The notes: generated by a model from the letters alone, not told the origin. Counted from the stretch's first letter, positions 18,706 to 28,285 are shown. The stretch: 64,000 nucleotides of DNA from Lyngbya sp. PCC 8106 (GCF_000169095.1 NZ_AAVU01000006.1:1-64000); one strand, 5' to 3'. Made by a program: numbers and translations.

Positions 18706-19563
18706 ATGGAAGTTAAACCAGGAACGCTGTATGTGGTGGGAACACCAATTGGTAATTTGGGTGATCTAACTTTTCGAGCGGTTCAAACCCTAAAAACGGT
18801 AGATTTGATCGCCGCAGAAGATACCCGACACACGGGTAAATTGTTACAACATTTTCAAATTCAAACTCCACAAATTAGTTACTATGAACACAATCAACAT
18901 CGTCGCATTCCTGAAGTCTTAGAAAAGCTGCATCAGGGAAAAGCGATCGCTATTGTTACTGATGCGGGAATACCGGGAATTTCTGATCCAGGATATGAAC
19001 TGGTAAAAGCTTGTATTGAAGCTGAAATTGCGGTGATTCCGATTCCGGGGGTGAGTGCTTGTTTGACAGCGTTGAGTGTTTCGGGTTTAGAAACGGATCG
19101 ATTTGTATTTGAAGGATTTTTACCGACAAAAAACAAACTTCGACAGCAACGTTTGCAAGATTTGCGATCGCAATCTCATACTATTATTTTATATGAATCT
19201 CCTCATCGTTTACGACAAACTTTACAAGATTTAGCAGAAACTTTAGGAAGCGATCGCCAGATTGTATTCGGGAGAGAGTTAACCAAACTCCATGAAGAAT
19301 TTTGGCGAGGAAGCCTAGAGGAAGCCATCAAGCATTATGAAAATCGTGAACCCAAAGGTGAATATACTCTCGTTGTAGCAGGAAAAATTCAAGAAACGCC
19401 ACAACTGTCAGAAGGTGCAATTAAAGCCGAAATAGAGGCGTTACTTCGTCAGGGATTAACGCGATCGCAAGCTAGCCGTCAACTCGCTCAAAATATCTCC
19501 CTTCCCCGTCGTGAAATTTACCAACTCGCACTCACTTTAGAAGAAGAAAATACTGAGTTATAG
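18706..19563 (+). CDS. rsmI: 16S rRNA (cytidine(1402)-2'-O)-methyltransferase
   Basis: A 285-residue tetrapyrrole-methylase-fold enzyme that 2'-O-methylates C1402 in the ribosomal P site. Diagnostic blocks are GTLYVVGTPIGNLGDLTFRA (about 6-25), AAEDTRHTGKLLQHF, TDAGIPGISDPGYELV, and IPGVSACLTALSVSGL. YESPHRLRQTLQDL and VVFGRELTKLHEE-type sequence (here IVFGRELTKLHEEFWRG) complete the family pattern. Length and start are standard. It diverges from the PfkB gene with about 124 nt between starts. Confidence 0.96.
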   Translation: MEVKPGTLYVVGTPIGNLGDLTFRAVQTLKTVDLIAAEDTRHTGKLLQHFQIQTPQISYYEHNQHRRIPEVLEKLHQGKAIAIVTDAGIPGISDPGYELVKACIEAEIAVIPIPGVSACLTALSVSGLETDRFVFEGFLPTKNKLRQQRLQDLRSQSHTIILYESPHRLRQTLQDLAETLGSDRQIVFGRELTKLHEEFWRGSLEEAIKHYENREPKGEYTLVVAGKIQETPQLSEGAIKAEIEALLRQGLTRSQASRQLAQNISLPRREIYQLALTLEEENTEL

Positions 19564-19643
19564 GTTAGCTTAAACTGGAGTAAACTTATCCTAAAATTGA
19601 GGGTTTAAAGTTAACGATTTAGGGTAATTTACCAAGGAATTTT

Positions 19644-20147
19644 TCATTTCCCCACCATCTGACGATAGCCCAGATATCCAATCCCTAAAATAACCGCAAT
19701 AATTATGAGAAAAGTTGAAAAGGGCAAAGCAGAGAAAAAAACAATTCTAATCCGTGATAAAATCCAAGATAGGGCAAGAAAAGCTCCGGCTAAGAAAATA
19801 AATCCTTCTAAAGTTCTAAATGCAGGAATAAAGTCTAAAGGCATTCTTTGTTTAGAGATCCACAAAGAAGTCAATAGATAATAAGGAGGAGAAATCAGCA
19901 AGAACAAATCCGCCTGTTTCACCACTAACGACCAACCTCCAGTATTCGTCGCATAGGCTAAATATCCGACCCAAAATAACATCGTAGTTAATGCTAACCA
20001 CAGGTTAAAACTGAGGAGATAGGGTTCTTCCCAATAACCAGGAATTATAAAACAAATGAGCCACGTTAACCAAGGGGCAATCAGGATCAAAAAGATGATG
20101 ATATCGCGGTAATTAACAATTTGGGAGAATAAGGCATCAAGAGTCAT
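19644..20147 (-). CDS. Multi-pass membrane protein, unknown function
   Basis: A protein of 167 residues from the preferred ATG at 20147 (MTLDALFSQIVNYRDIIIF), with about five hydrophobic helices: IIIFLILIAPWLTWLICF, LWLALTTMLFWVGYLAY, LFLLISPPYYLLTSLWI, FIFLAGAFLALSWIL and FLIIIAVILGIGYLGY. An upstream in-frame ATG at 20195 would add 16 charged residues with no clear benefit. I recognise no family. It converges with rsmI. Confidence 0.6.
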   Translation of the reverse strand: MTLDALFSQIVNYRDIIIFLILIAPWLTWLICFIIPGYWEEPYLLSFNLWLALTTMLFWVGYLAYATNTGGWSLVVKQADLFLLISPPYYLLTSLWISKQRMPLDFIPAFRTLEGFIFLAGAFLALSWILSRIRIVFFSALPFSTFLIIIAVILGIGYLGYRQMVGK

Positions 20148-20272
20148 TGTTATAGTTATCTTACCCAGTATTTCTATTCTATCCTCTCCCATCAAAGGTC
20201 GCTAATCTTACCCGTTAAACGCTGTTTAAGTGTTCTGGATGTTGAAATATTTTCATCCGCATATGATTGATA

Positions 20273-20301
20273 GGGAGGTGGGGAGGTGGGGAGGTGGGGA
20301 G
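20273..20301 (+). repeat. GGGAGGTG octamer array 1
   Basis: Three and a half head-to-tail copies of GGGAGGTG. The G-runs could form a quadruplex. The array lies just outside the foldback element that starts at 20372. Confidence 0.85.
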
Positions 20302-20371
20302 AAAGATGTGTAGCATTATTTTCCGTATTTGATATAACATGAAAGACTTCAATAGACGTAAAAATGGGGGT

Positions 20372-20647
20372 TATAGCAATAAGAAATCATTTGTAAACGA
20401 CATTGCCCCCCCTTCCCCCCAGGGCCGTTTCGTTGCCCTAAAACTTGATTTGTTGGGAGGTGGGGAGGTGGGGAGGTGGGGAGGTAGGGAGGATTTTTAT
20501 TAATAAAAAGCTATTTTTCATGTTTAAAAAATACCTCTCCCCATCACCCCCGGCAATTTTTAACTGAGAATGAAACAGCCCCCCCTTCCCGCCAATTTTG
20601 GGGGGTGATCTTGATTACTTTTTTACAAATCAGGTAACATTGCTATA
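20372..20647. mobile_element. MITE-like foldback element (276 bp)
   Basis: TATAGCAAT at 20372-20380 and ATTTGTAAA at 20389-20397 are mirrored by TTTACAAAT at 20622-20630 and ATTGCTATA at 20639-20647. This gives two-block, imperfect terminal inverted repeats of about 26 bp. The interior has no reading frame, C-runs at both sides and a GGGAGGTG array. It lies just downstream of the NACHT gene. No transposase is present, so it would be mobilised in trans if it is an element at all. Confidence 0.5.
20455..20493 (+). repeat. GGGAGGTG octamer array 2
   Basis: Nearly five copies of GGGAGGTG on the same strand as the array at 20273, with the fourth copy changed to GGGAGGTA. It sits inside the MITE-like element. 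Confidence 0.85.
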
Positions 20648-20710
20648 TATTTAACGATTAACTTCTTTAGAATAGTCATCGGGAATGTGGATGAACATAA
20701 ATTTGACAAT

Positions 20711-23700
20711 TCAATCATTCAACAAATCCCACAACGCATCAATTCCACTGCCAATATTTTCAGAATCTTGGTGTTGTTCCAGCCATAGAATAACAGCAGG
20801 AAGAACAGTATCGGATTTTTTGCCTAACTCACCCAAAGCAGACGCAGCCCCCCGACGCACAAAAGAATTTTGAAAAGAATCTTTATCGGCGAGTGTTTTC
20901 AGCAGGGCATCCACCACTGTTTGTGAACTGTTACCCAACTTGCCCAAAGCATAGGCAGCCCCCCGACGCACAGAAGAATCTTCATCGGAGAGTGTTTTCA
21001 GCAGGGCATCCACCACCGTTTGTGAACTGTTACCTAATTTACCCAAAGCAGAAGCAGCACTCCCACGCGCATCAGAATCTTCATCGGAGAGCGTTTTCAG
21101 TAGGGCATCGACCACCGTTTGTGAACTGTTGCCCAACTTACTCAAAGCCCAGGCAGGATTCCAACGTACATGAGAAACTTCATCGGAGAGCGTTTGCAGC
21201 AGGGCATCGACCACGGTTTGTGAACTGTTGCCCAACATACCCAAAGCCCTGGCAGCCCACCCACGCACATAAGGAGCCTTATCGGAGAGTGTTTTCAGCT
21301 GGGCATCGACTACCGTTTGTGAACCCTTGCCCAATTGACCCAAAGCAATGGCTGCATTCCCACGCACATCAGAATCTTCATCGGAGAGCGTTGTCAGCAA
21401 AGCATCGACCACCGTTTGTGAACCTTTGCCCAATTGACCCAAAGCAAAGGCCGCCCTCCAACTCACATCAGAATCCTCATCGGTGAGCGCTTGCAGTAGG
21501 GCATCGACCACCGTTTGTGAACTGTTGCCTAACTCGCCCAAAGCCTCCGCAGCCTTCTCTCGCACATTAGAATTTTCATCGGTGAGTTGTTCTAGGAGAG
21601 TATTAATAACCGCCTCTCGTTCACCTAACTCGACTTGATATTTCTGCAAACGAGAGTTATCAATTTTATCCTTTTGTTCTTTCAACAGTTGCAACGCCGG
21701 GGTTTCAAACTCAGTTTCGTAGAAACTGCACAGGATTTTAAAAACTTGTTCACGAACCCTAAATCCAACTTGATATCTATCTTGAATTTCCAACGCCACT
21801 AACCGTTCTAAAACGTCTTCAACCAAACCACTATCCGCCACTTTTAAACCCTTCGGATGTTCGGCTAAACAATTTCCCGCAAATAATAAATCCCGATGTA
21901 GCCATTGTTCGTAGTCGCTTCCTTGATTTAAAATTGCCCGAATTGCTTTGGCGGCTTTCTTTGGTTTTTGTTGGGCGATTAACAATAGCAAAACTTCTCG
22001 CCAGTGGGCATCGTGGAGATGATCTTTAATCGCATTTAAAACTATCTCAAAATCGTCCTCATTATCCGCTTGATAGTTAACCTCTTGGGCGCAGAGATAT
22101 TCTTGAAACGTCTTGTGAACAAAAGCATAACAATCCTGACCCTGTTCATTTAACAGTCCGGTTCTCTCCCGAACAAACCCAATAAATCGTTCCGCTTCTT
22201 GCTTCGCCTGATACCGTTCAATTTGTTTGAGGGTTTTGATTTCTCGACTCAACTGTTCAATCAATTCCTCGCGATCAATAACCGTACCGCCTTCATTATC
22301 TCCCGTATTTCCCTGAGTATGTATCCAATAGGCTAACTGTTCCATTAACCGCTGCAAATCATCCAGTTCGAGATAGTTCAGAATAGTATGATTCGAGAGT
22401 TCTTTGTTGGCATCCCAGGAGGTTAATAGGGTTTCAACCGCTCGTTGATAAAGTTTGTAGCGTTCTTTCGGTAAAACCGCTTGATAGCGATGAATCAAGG
22501 CAATAATCGTCAATAATAGCGGATTTCGTGCCAAGAGTTTAATCCGGTCGTTATCATTGAGTGCTTTTCTGAGGCTATCTTTGCGGCGTTCGGCTTCTGT
22601 TTTATCTAAAAAACGGCTATCATACCAGTTGTTAATAAACTGCTCAATTTTATCATCATCAAATCGTTGTAGTTCGTGATGGGGAAACTCCTCAGTTCGG
22701 AAAAAGTCGCGCCGATAACCCGCTGGACGAGAGGTAATAATCGCAATATTTTTGTTATACTGTCCGAGAAAGTTTTCAATCCGTCGAACAATCTCATACC
22801 GTTTACCTTCGTCGGCGATTTCATCCAATCCGTCTAATAAAATTAACGTTCGTCCGTCTTCCAGCCAATATTCAAAAAATCCGGTCTGTAGCGGTTTTAC
22901 AGACATTCTCTTTTCTGCAAATTGTTTAACAAAATCGAGAATACCAAGATTCGGGTGTTGGGAAAAATCCCGCATCCGAATTAAAATCGGTAGCCAGTCA
23001 ACGTTAACATCCAAGCCCAAACGTTCGGGTCTTTTTTGAGCTAGCATCACCGCCAAATAACTCATTAAAGTGGTTTTTCCCGAACCCGGCGCACCCAATA
23101 AAACGGATTTTTTTGCAGAAACTTCTGTTAACAGTTCCGAGGCTAAAAACCTTCGACCTGAGAGATTTTCAAACAAAACTCGTTCGCGCTGTTCTTGGAT
23201 TAATTCGGCTTGACGACTACCGGAAATTAACCACTCTCGTTCAAAGTTACTCTGAGTTGAAACATCTTCAACCACATCCGGCATGACAAAAATTCGCGCC
23301 AATTTTTCCGATTGATCAACCTCTTGACCCGGAACAGCAATTCCCGCAAATTTAACATCATCAAACCAGTTTGCGAGTTGTTGAAAATAGTTCTCTTTGT
23401 TAACTTGAAACTGAATAAAAGTTGAAGTTTTTTCAAAATAAGCCTTGACAAATTGCTCAATCCAAGCAATAAGATCAGGTAAATGAATCGGTGTGTTTGA
23501 GGTTGTTGCTTCTTGCTCAAAGACTTTAGCTAAAAACGCGATATCGGGTTGACCTTTCTGACTCAACGGCTTTTGTAATTCCGCCTGTACTCCCGAATCA
23601 GCCAATACCCGTTCTAGAAGTTTAGAAACTCCATTTACTCCGTCAGGACTGACCCGATAAAATAACCCCTTTTGGGTAAGATTTTGCTGTTTTTCCCAAT

Positions 23701-23845
23701 GTTCGGCTGCTTTCAAACCGGACGCGATCGCTTTTTCGATATCGGTTTTATTGAGCGTCTTTTTAACCTGTTCTGTTGCTCCTTTCCAGAGAAGATCTCC
23801 GACTTTCGGGACAACCCATCCAGCGACAGTAGTGATCGGTTCCAT
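20711..23845 (-). CDS. NACHT ATPase with C-terminal HEAT repeats (bacterial NLR-like)
   Basis: A 1044-residue STAND protein. The N-terminal 190 residues are a helical effector or adaptor-like region that I do not recognise. The NACHT ATPase follows with Walker A GAPGSGKT at about 251-258, Walker B LILLDGLDE at about 334-342, and IITSRPAGYR (sensor 1). A winged-helix and helical region continues to about 745. Eight 33-residue HEAT-like repeats (VVDALLKTLSDEDSDVRGxAAxALGKLG) end the protein. Bacterial NACHT proteins of this design are known anti-phage sensors, so defence is likely but unproven. The ATG at 23845 follows AGAAG with 8-nt spacing. It diverges from a pentapeptide-repeat membrane gene. 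Confidence 0.88.
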   Translation of the reverse strand: MEPITTVAGWVVPKVGDLLWKGATEQVKKTLNKTDIEKAIASGLKAAEHWEKQQNLTQKGLFYRVSPDGVNGVSKLLERVLADSGVQAELQKPLSQKGQPDIAFLAKVFEQEATTSNTPIHLPDLIAWIEQFVKAYFEKTSTFIQFQVNKENYFQQLANWFDDVKFAGIAVPGQEVDQSEKLARIFVMPDVVEDVSTQSNFEREWLISGSRQAELIQEQRERVLFENLSGRRFLASELLTEVSAKKSVLLGAPGSGKTTLMSYLAVMLAQKRPERLGLDVNVDWLPILIRMRDFSQHPNLGILDFVKQFAEKRMSVKPLQTGFFEYWLEDGRTLILLDGLDEIADEGKRYEIVRRIENFLGQYNKNIAIITSRPAGYRRDFFRTEEFPHHELQRFDDDKIEQFINNWYDSRFLDKTEAERRKDSLRKALNDNDRIKLLARNPLLLTIIALIHRYQAVLPKERYKLYQRAVETLLTSWDANKELSNHTILNYLELDDLQRLMEQLAYWIHTQGNTGDNEGGTVIDREELIEQLSREIKTLKQIERYQAKQEAERFIGFVRERTGLLNEQGQDCYAFVHKTFQEYLCAQEVNYQADNEDDFEIVLNAIKDHLHDAHWREVLLLLIAQQKPKKAAKAIRAILNQGSDYEQWLHRDLLFAGNCLAEHPKGLKVADSGLVEDVLERLVALEIQDRYQVGFRVREQVFKILCSFYETEFETPALQLLKEQKDKIDNSRLQKYQVELGEREAVINTLLEQLTDENSNVREKAAEALGELGNSSQTVVDALLQALTDEDSDVSWRAAFALGQLGKGSQTVVDALLTTLSDEDSDVRGNAAIALGQLGKGSQTVVDAQLKTLSDKAPYVRGWAARALGMLGNSSQTVVDALLQTLSDEVSHVRWNPAWALSKLGNSSQTVVDALLKTLSDEDSDARGSAASALGKLGNSSQTVVDALLKTLSDEDSSVRRGAAYALGKLGNSSQTVVDALLKTLADKDSFQNSFVRRGAASALGELGKKSDTVLPAVILWLEQHQDSENIGSGIDALWDLLND
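20807..21610 (-). repeat. 99-bp coding tandem repeats (HEAT units)
   Basis: Eight consecutive units encode 33-residue HEAT repeats; the one nearest the 3' end is 12 bp longer. Several units share long stretches of identical DNA, especially over SSQTVVDALLKTLSDED. This points to recent duplication or gene conversion. Confidence 0.92.
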
Positions 23846-23991
23846 CTGATTAACTTCTAGCGACCTACTTCTACTGTACATAATCACTGATTTCTCAGAT
23901 AAATAGATTCAAGTTGATCCGCTATTGTTGTTGAAGAAGGGAGTATCGCCCCCCTGACTGATCGCCCAACTTTAGAAATCGAGACAGCCCC

Positions 23992-25800
23992 ATGAAAGGC
24001 CAACAGGTGTCGCAACTCTATGCTCAAGGTCGCAGAGACTTTCGAGGTCAAAACCTCCGTCATCAATCTTTTCAAGGTCAAAATTTGTCGGGTGCAGACT
24101 TTAGCTATGCCGATATCCAAGGAACAAACTTTAAAGGTGCTGGCCTATCCGAAGTGAAGTTTCGAGGGGCAAAAGCTGGACTTCCCAAGGCTTGGGTGAT
24201 CATCCTCTCCGGGACAGCATGGCTATTATCGGTTTTTTTGGGACTGTCTTTGGTGCTTGTGGGTTATTTTGTATTGTTGTTTTTCAATATGTCCACTCCT
24301 GAAGACGCGAACACGGGTTGGGCTGCACTGGCTTTAATGCTGGTCTTGGTTTTCATGGGTGGACGTCGGGGAATTGAACGGGGTTGGGGAGCGTTTATCG
24401 ATACGATCGAAATTGTGATTGTCGGGATTATTATCGGGGTGGTCTCTGGACTGGCGAATGTTGTCACGTTGCTCGGTACTTTGGCGATCGCGGGGGTGTT
24501 AGCGGGGTTTGCAGGGGCGATCTTGTTTGCATCGGCGGTGGCTTTTGGGGTGATTTTTGCGGTGACTGAGCGTCTGGCTTGGGTGATGAGTCTGACCAAG
24601 GTGTTAACGGTGGCGGTGGCGGCGAGTGCGATCGCGGGTTATATTTCTGGTGGGGTGAGTGCAATCGCGATCGCATTGGCTGTTTTTGTGACGTTTTGGT
24701 TTGATTATATCGGTTGGCAGGCGATTCAAGGCAACAAAAAATATGTTTTAGTTCACAATTTAGCGGTTAATTTAGCGGCGATGGGAGGAACAAGTTTTCG
24801 TCAAGCTGATTTAACAGATGCTAATTTTATTAATGCTAATCTCAAAGGAACTGATTTTCGTCATGCTAAACTAATCCGAACTCGTTGGCGTGGCGCAAAA
24901 CTACTCGATCAAGTTAGAGGCGGTAATACTTATTTAGAGAATGCAAAAATTCGGGAATTATTACAAACGGGTCAAGGTCAAAACCAGAATTATGATTTTC
25001 AAGATTTGCGGGGACTCAGCTTACAAAATGCGAATTTAGCCGGGGCGAGTTTCATCAGTGCCAATCTCAGTTTTACGAATTTACGCGGGGCTGATTTATC
25101 GAAAGCAAAGTTGATTCAAACTAAATTAAGTCAAGCTAATCTTAATGGGGCGACCTTAACGGGGGCTTTTATTCAAGATTGGGCAATTACTCTCACAACT
25201 CAACTCAGAAATATCACTTGTGATTATTTGTTTTTACGGTTTCCGTCTGAAAAGAGTAGTGATCCTAATCCCTATCGTCAGCCGTCGGATTGGAATCGAA
25301 CCTTAAATCCTCAAGAATTTACGGCTTTAATTCGTTCATTCTTGCAAAATAAAGAAAGTTGGTATTCTACTATTTTAGATTCGGCTAACGATCACCGTTC
25401 GGAGTTTTCGGGAAAAATTTCTCAGGTTTCTCTCAAAGGAGAAGAAGAATATGAGGAAATGGAAAAACAAAAAAAATCTCAAAATTTGTCTGTAGAAACG
25501 GTTAATCAGGAAACCTCTTTACAACAGGATTTACCTCAAAATTTAGCTGCCATTATTTCAGTAATTGAACAGTTTATCCAAGAAATAGAAGCAGTTTATC
25601 CGATTAATACAACGTCGGAACAGATGAAAGCCGCAGCAGAAATTGTTGAACAACTTGAAAGCGATCCCGTTTTAAAACAGAGTTTAATTGAGACTTTAAC
25701 GCCTGAAAATATTGAAAAAATTCAACAAGCGATTAATCGTCCTATTGGTTATTTTATTATCAAAGCGATTCAATTTTGGGGAGATAATACAGGTCTATAA
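23992..25800 (+). CDS. Pentapeptide-repeat membrane protein
   Basis: A 602-residue protein. Pentapeptide repeats (A[DN]LxG type) occupy about 15-60. A hydrophobic block from about 65 to 245 contains some six membrane helices. A second pentapeptide stretch runs from about 265 to 400 (FRQADLTDANFINANLKGTD and LSQANLNGATLTGAF). The C-terminal 150 residues hold an Asn/Glu-rich linker and a helical tail ending FIIKAIQFWGDN. It is probably an inner-membrane protein with cytosolic beta-solenoids. The function is unknown. It diverges from the NACHT gene, and the 146-nt gap must hold both promoters. Confidence 0.85.
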   Translation: MKGQQVSQLYAQGRRDFRGQNLRHQSFQGQNLSGADFSYADIQGTNFKGAGLSEVKFRGAKAGLPKAWVIILSGTAWLLSVFLGLSLVLVGYFVLLFFNMSTPEDANTGWAALALMLVLVFMGGRRGIERGWGAFIDTIEIVIVGIIIGVVSGLANVVTLLGTLAIAGVLAGFAGAILFASAVAFGVIFAVTERLAWVMSLTKVLTVAVAASAIAGYISGGVSAIAIALAVFVTFWFDYIGWQAIQGNKKYVLVHNLAVNLAAMGGTSFRQADLTDANFINANLKGTDFRHAKLIRTRWRGAKLLDQVRGGNTYLENAKIRELLQTGQGQNQNYDFQDLRGLSLQNANLAGASFISANLSFTNLRGADLSKAKLIQTKLSQANLNGATLTGAFIQDWAITLTTQLRNITCDYLFLRFPSEKSSDPNPYRQPSDWNRTLNPQEFTALIRSFLQNKESWYSTILDSANDHRSEFSGKISQVSLKGEEEYEEMEKQKKSQNLSVETVNQETSLQQDLPQNLAAIISVIEQFIQEIEAVYPINTTSEQMKAAAEIVEQLESDPVLKQSLIETLTPENIEKIQQAINRPIGYFIIKAIQFWGDNTGL

Positions 25801-25810
25801 ACTCACCTTT

Positions 25811-26323
25811 TTAATTCCAGTACCCTCGAATCAGTTGGGTAATTGCCAATGTTTCTAGCATCAGATAAGTAAAGACATTAGCCTGGAAAAAGGATTGATG
25901 AATTATTTTTTGCTCTTGTTCTTTTAGTACCAGATACCCAACGATTAATTCTAACATAAAAGAAAAGAAAAACATCGGGATGAGTGTAACAATCAGTTCT
26001 AAGGGTAACAAAGGGAAAGAAAAAGGCAAACAACAATAATTTTGACCGACAATAAATACCAACAAAACTCCAGCAAAAGTCGAGATAAAGTTGGTACTAA
26101 AAGCAATAGAGATCGAACGAGCAATCTTGAGTTTGAGTATTTTTCTATGGATAAAAGCTTCAATAAAAATAATTGGAATTAGCAGAAGAACTTGATAAAA
26201 AATACTTTGAGTAAAAAGCGGAAGACCTAAATTTGCGAGATAAACAGATGTGAGTGTAAGAGACATCATCGAGTGTATTGATAAAAATAATAGGGTGCAT
26301 AAAATTGGGTAAATCTTAATCAA
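25811..26323 (-). CDS. Membrane protein, unknown function
   Basis: A 170-residue very hydrophobic protein with four likely helices: YPILCTLLFLSIHSMMSLTL, YQVLLLIPIIFIEAFI, FISTFAGVLLVFIVG and LIVTLIPMFFFSFMLELIVG. A cytosolic-type KEQEQKIIHQ loop precedes the tail. I do not recognise a family. It converges with the pentapeptide gene with a 10-nt gap. Confidence 0.6.
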   Translation of the reverse strand: MIKIYPILCTLLFLSIHSMMSLTLTSVYLANLGLPLFTQSIFYQVLLLIPIIFIEAFIHRKILKLKIARSISIAFSTNFISTFAGVLLVFIVGQNYCCLPFSFPLLPLELIVTLIPMFFFSFMLELIVGYLVLKEQEQKIIHQSFFQANVFTYLMLETLAITQLIRGYWN

Positions 26324-26379
26324 AATTCTCCAAGATAACCCACTAATACACCCGACAAATTCCCCTTCCCCAAATCTGC

Positions 26380-26844
26380 TTAAAGAACTTGATGAGTATA
26401 ACTGTGTTGTTTAACGTTATCCTCTGCACTAACAATTCGCTCAGAATTTAAAATTCGTTTCCGTTCTAAGGAATAGTTAAACTCTTGAAAAACTGTCCCT
26501 AAAGCAATATGAGATTGAGCATTGGGGCGACTTTTATAAGTTCGGGTGGCGGAGAGCAACCTTTCTTTGAACTCATCCGCTAATTGAACTTCGGGCGGAA
26601 ATTCTGGGGGAATTTGGACAGTATCGCCTGTGAGAACCGCTCCTATTGTTGTTGCACAAGCTTTTTGATAAGAGGTTGGAATTCCTTTGAGTATGGCTTC
26701 TAGGGCGGCTGAGGGAATGGGTTCAATAATTTCGACTTGATGAACTTCCCCTTCTTCTTTGAGAAAGCAGGTAGCTAAACCGATAATCACGTAGTCATCA
26801 GTGGAAATATCTGGAGCGTTAGGATAGGTTGTTGTTGAAGTCAT
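26380..26844 (-). CDS. Conserved hypothetical protein (154 aa)
   Basis: A soluble 154-residue protein beginning MTSTTTYPNAPDISTDDYVI. It contains IGLATCFLKEEGEVHQVEI, then IEPIPSAALEAILKGIPTSY and a C-terminal region with FQEFNYSLERKRILNSERIV. It resembles conserved cyanobacterial proteins without assigned function. There is no membrane segment or catalytic signature. It is on the same strand as the membrane protein after it, and its upstream region is bounded by the IS element at 27040. Confidence 0.65.
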   Translation of the reverse strand: MTSTTTYPNAPDISTDDYVIIGLATCFLKEEGEVHQVEIIEPIPSAALEAILKGIPTSYQKACATTIGAVLTGDTVQIPPEFPPEVQLADEFKERLLSATRTYKSRPNAQSHIALGTVFQEFNYSLERKRILNSERIVSAEDNVKQHSYTHQVL

Positions 26845-27139
26845 AGGGTTTGGTCAGGTTTCAGAGAAATATTATCGAGGTAAATTTATTTAATCTGAGT
26901 GATTACTAAACTCACAAACTGTATTTTACCAAGGTTTGGATCAGAGTGGGCTAAAGAGGAGACTGAAATACACTGAAAATTATTGATAAATCTTAATAAA
27001 AGTTCAGAGAACAAAGATGAATCAAGTTACGGTGACGATGCGTAAAGCCCCCGTTTTAAAACGGGGGATTGCTCTGCGAGAGCAGCCCATTTTATTTGGC
27101 AGGGGAAGAAGCTTGTGTTATCATAACTTATCGTAGGTA

Positions 27140-28285
27140 ATGACGATAACTATGCGGGTCTACGAGATGAAGCTGAAAGGAACAGAAAGCCAGTACCGAA
27201 AGTTGGATGAAGCCATTCGGACGGGGCGTTTTGTTCGGAACAGCGTCATCAGAGCATGGTTAGATGGTCAGGTTAAAAGTCGCAACGACGCTTATAAGCA
27301 CTGCAAGGTGCTGTCCGATAATCAGGAGTTCCCTTGGGTAGCCAGATTAAACTCAATGGCGCGACAGGCACACGCAGAGAGAGCATGGGCATCAATTGAA
27401 CGGTTTTATAGAAATTGTCGGCAAAAAATACCCGGTCGGAAAGGCTTTCCCAAATTCAAGAAGTATCAAGTCAGAGCTTCTGTTGAATACAAGACATCAG
27501 GATGGAAACTGTCGGATGATAGGCGTTATTTAACCTTTAGCGACAAGTTTGAAGCGGGTACATTTAAGCTTTGGGGAAGTCGAAATTTGCACTTCTATCA
27601 ACTTGAACAAATTAAACGAGTTCGAGTGATCAGAAGGCATGATGGGTATTATGTACAATTTCTGATAGACCACAACCGGGAGGAGAAGAAAGAACTCACA
27701 GGGAAACAGACAGGGTTAGATGTCGGTCTCAACTATTTCTACACTGATTGTTCTGGCAATCAAGTAGACAATCCTCGTTTTTTGAGAAAGGATGAACGCC
27801 AACTTAAAAAGTTGCAACGCCGACTATCAAGAACCCAAAAGGGGAGTCAAAACCGTAAAAAAGCCAGGAATAGATTAGGTAGAGCGCATCTCAAGGTTTC
27901 ACGCAGGCGTCAGAATCGGGTCTGTAAATTAGCTCAACACGTCATCCGGTCTAACGATTTGGTAGCGATTGAAAACTTGCGGATACGGAACATGGTTAAA
28001 AATCATCATTTAGCTAAATCAATTAATGATGCAGCTTGGTACAGATTTAGAGAATGGTTGGAGTATTTTGGGAAGATTTATGGGGTTCCGGTTGTAGCCG
28101 TTGAACCCGCATATACTTCTCAAAACTGCTCAAATTGCGGTGAAAAAGTTGTTAAAACTCTTAGCATCCGAACTCATAAATGTCCTCACTGTGGATACAC
28201 ATCCGACCGTGACAAAAATGCCGCAATCAACATTCTAAAATCTGCACTAAAACAGTTAGCAAATCAAGAAACGGATAAGAAATAG
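27140..28285 (+). CDS. tnpB: RNA-guided nuclease TnpB (IS200/IS605 family)
   Basis: A 381-residue TnpB, an omega-RNA-guided DNA nuclease that helps the element persist after excision. The RuvC triad is complete: D194 in GLDVGLNYF, E278 in VAIENLRIRN and D358 in TSDRDKNAAINI. A zinc ribbon is formed by C330, C333, C348 and C351. The N-terminal domain (about 1-120) has the Arg-rich pattern of OrfB_HTH and WED regions. The length is typical and nothing is broken, so it is probably active. The start could also be the ATG at 27152. The RNA scaffold is expected from its 3' end and the following 240 nt. Confidence 0.95.
   Translation: MTITMRVYEMKLKGTESQYRKLDEAIRTGRFVRNSVIRAWLDGQVKSRNDAYKHCKVLSDNQEFPWVARLNSMARQAHAERAWASIERFYRNCRQKIPGRKGFPKFKKYQVRASVEYKTSGWKLSDDRRYLTFSDKFEAGTFKLWGSRNLHFYQLEQIKRVRVIRRHDGYYVQFLIDHNREEKKELTGKQTGLDVGLNYFYTDCSGNQVDNPRFLRKDERQLKKLQRRLSRTQKGSQNRKKARNRLGRAHLKVSRRRQNRVCKLAQHVIRSNDLVAIENLRIRNMVKNHHLAKSINDAAWYRFREWLEYFGKIYGVPVVAVEPAYTSQNCSNCGEKVVKTLSIRTHKCPHCGYTSDRDKNAAINILKSALKQLANQETDKK

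Noticed and set aside
20893..21486. A 197-codon plus-strand frame rich in His and Pro
   Set aside because: It is the antisense shadow of the NACHT HEAT repeats; its periodic sequence only mirrors that repeat.
20807..21610. Regularly spaced repeats resembling a CRISPR array
   Set aside because: The 99-bp period is an exact multiple of three inside one long reading frame, and the units encode HEAT repeats. There are no distinct spacers and no cas genes.
27048..27083. Strong palindrome and second hairpin as an intrinsic terminator
   Set aside because: No T-run follows, and the position just before tnpB fits the left-end hairpins of an IS200/IS605 element better.
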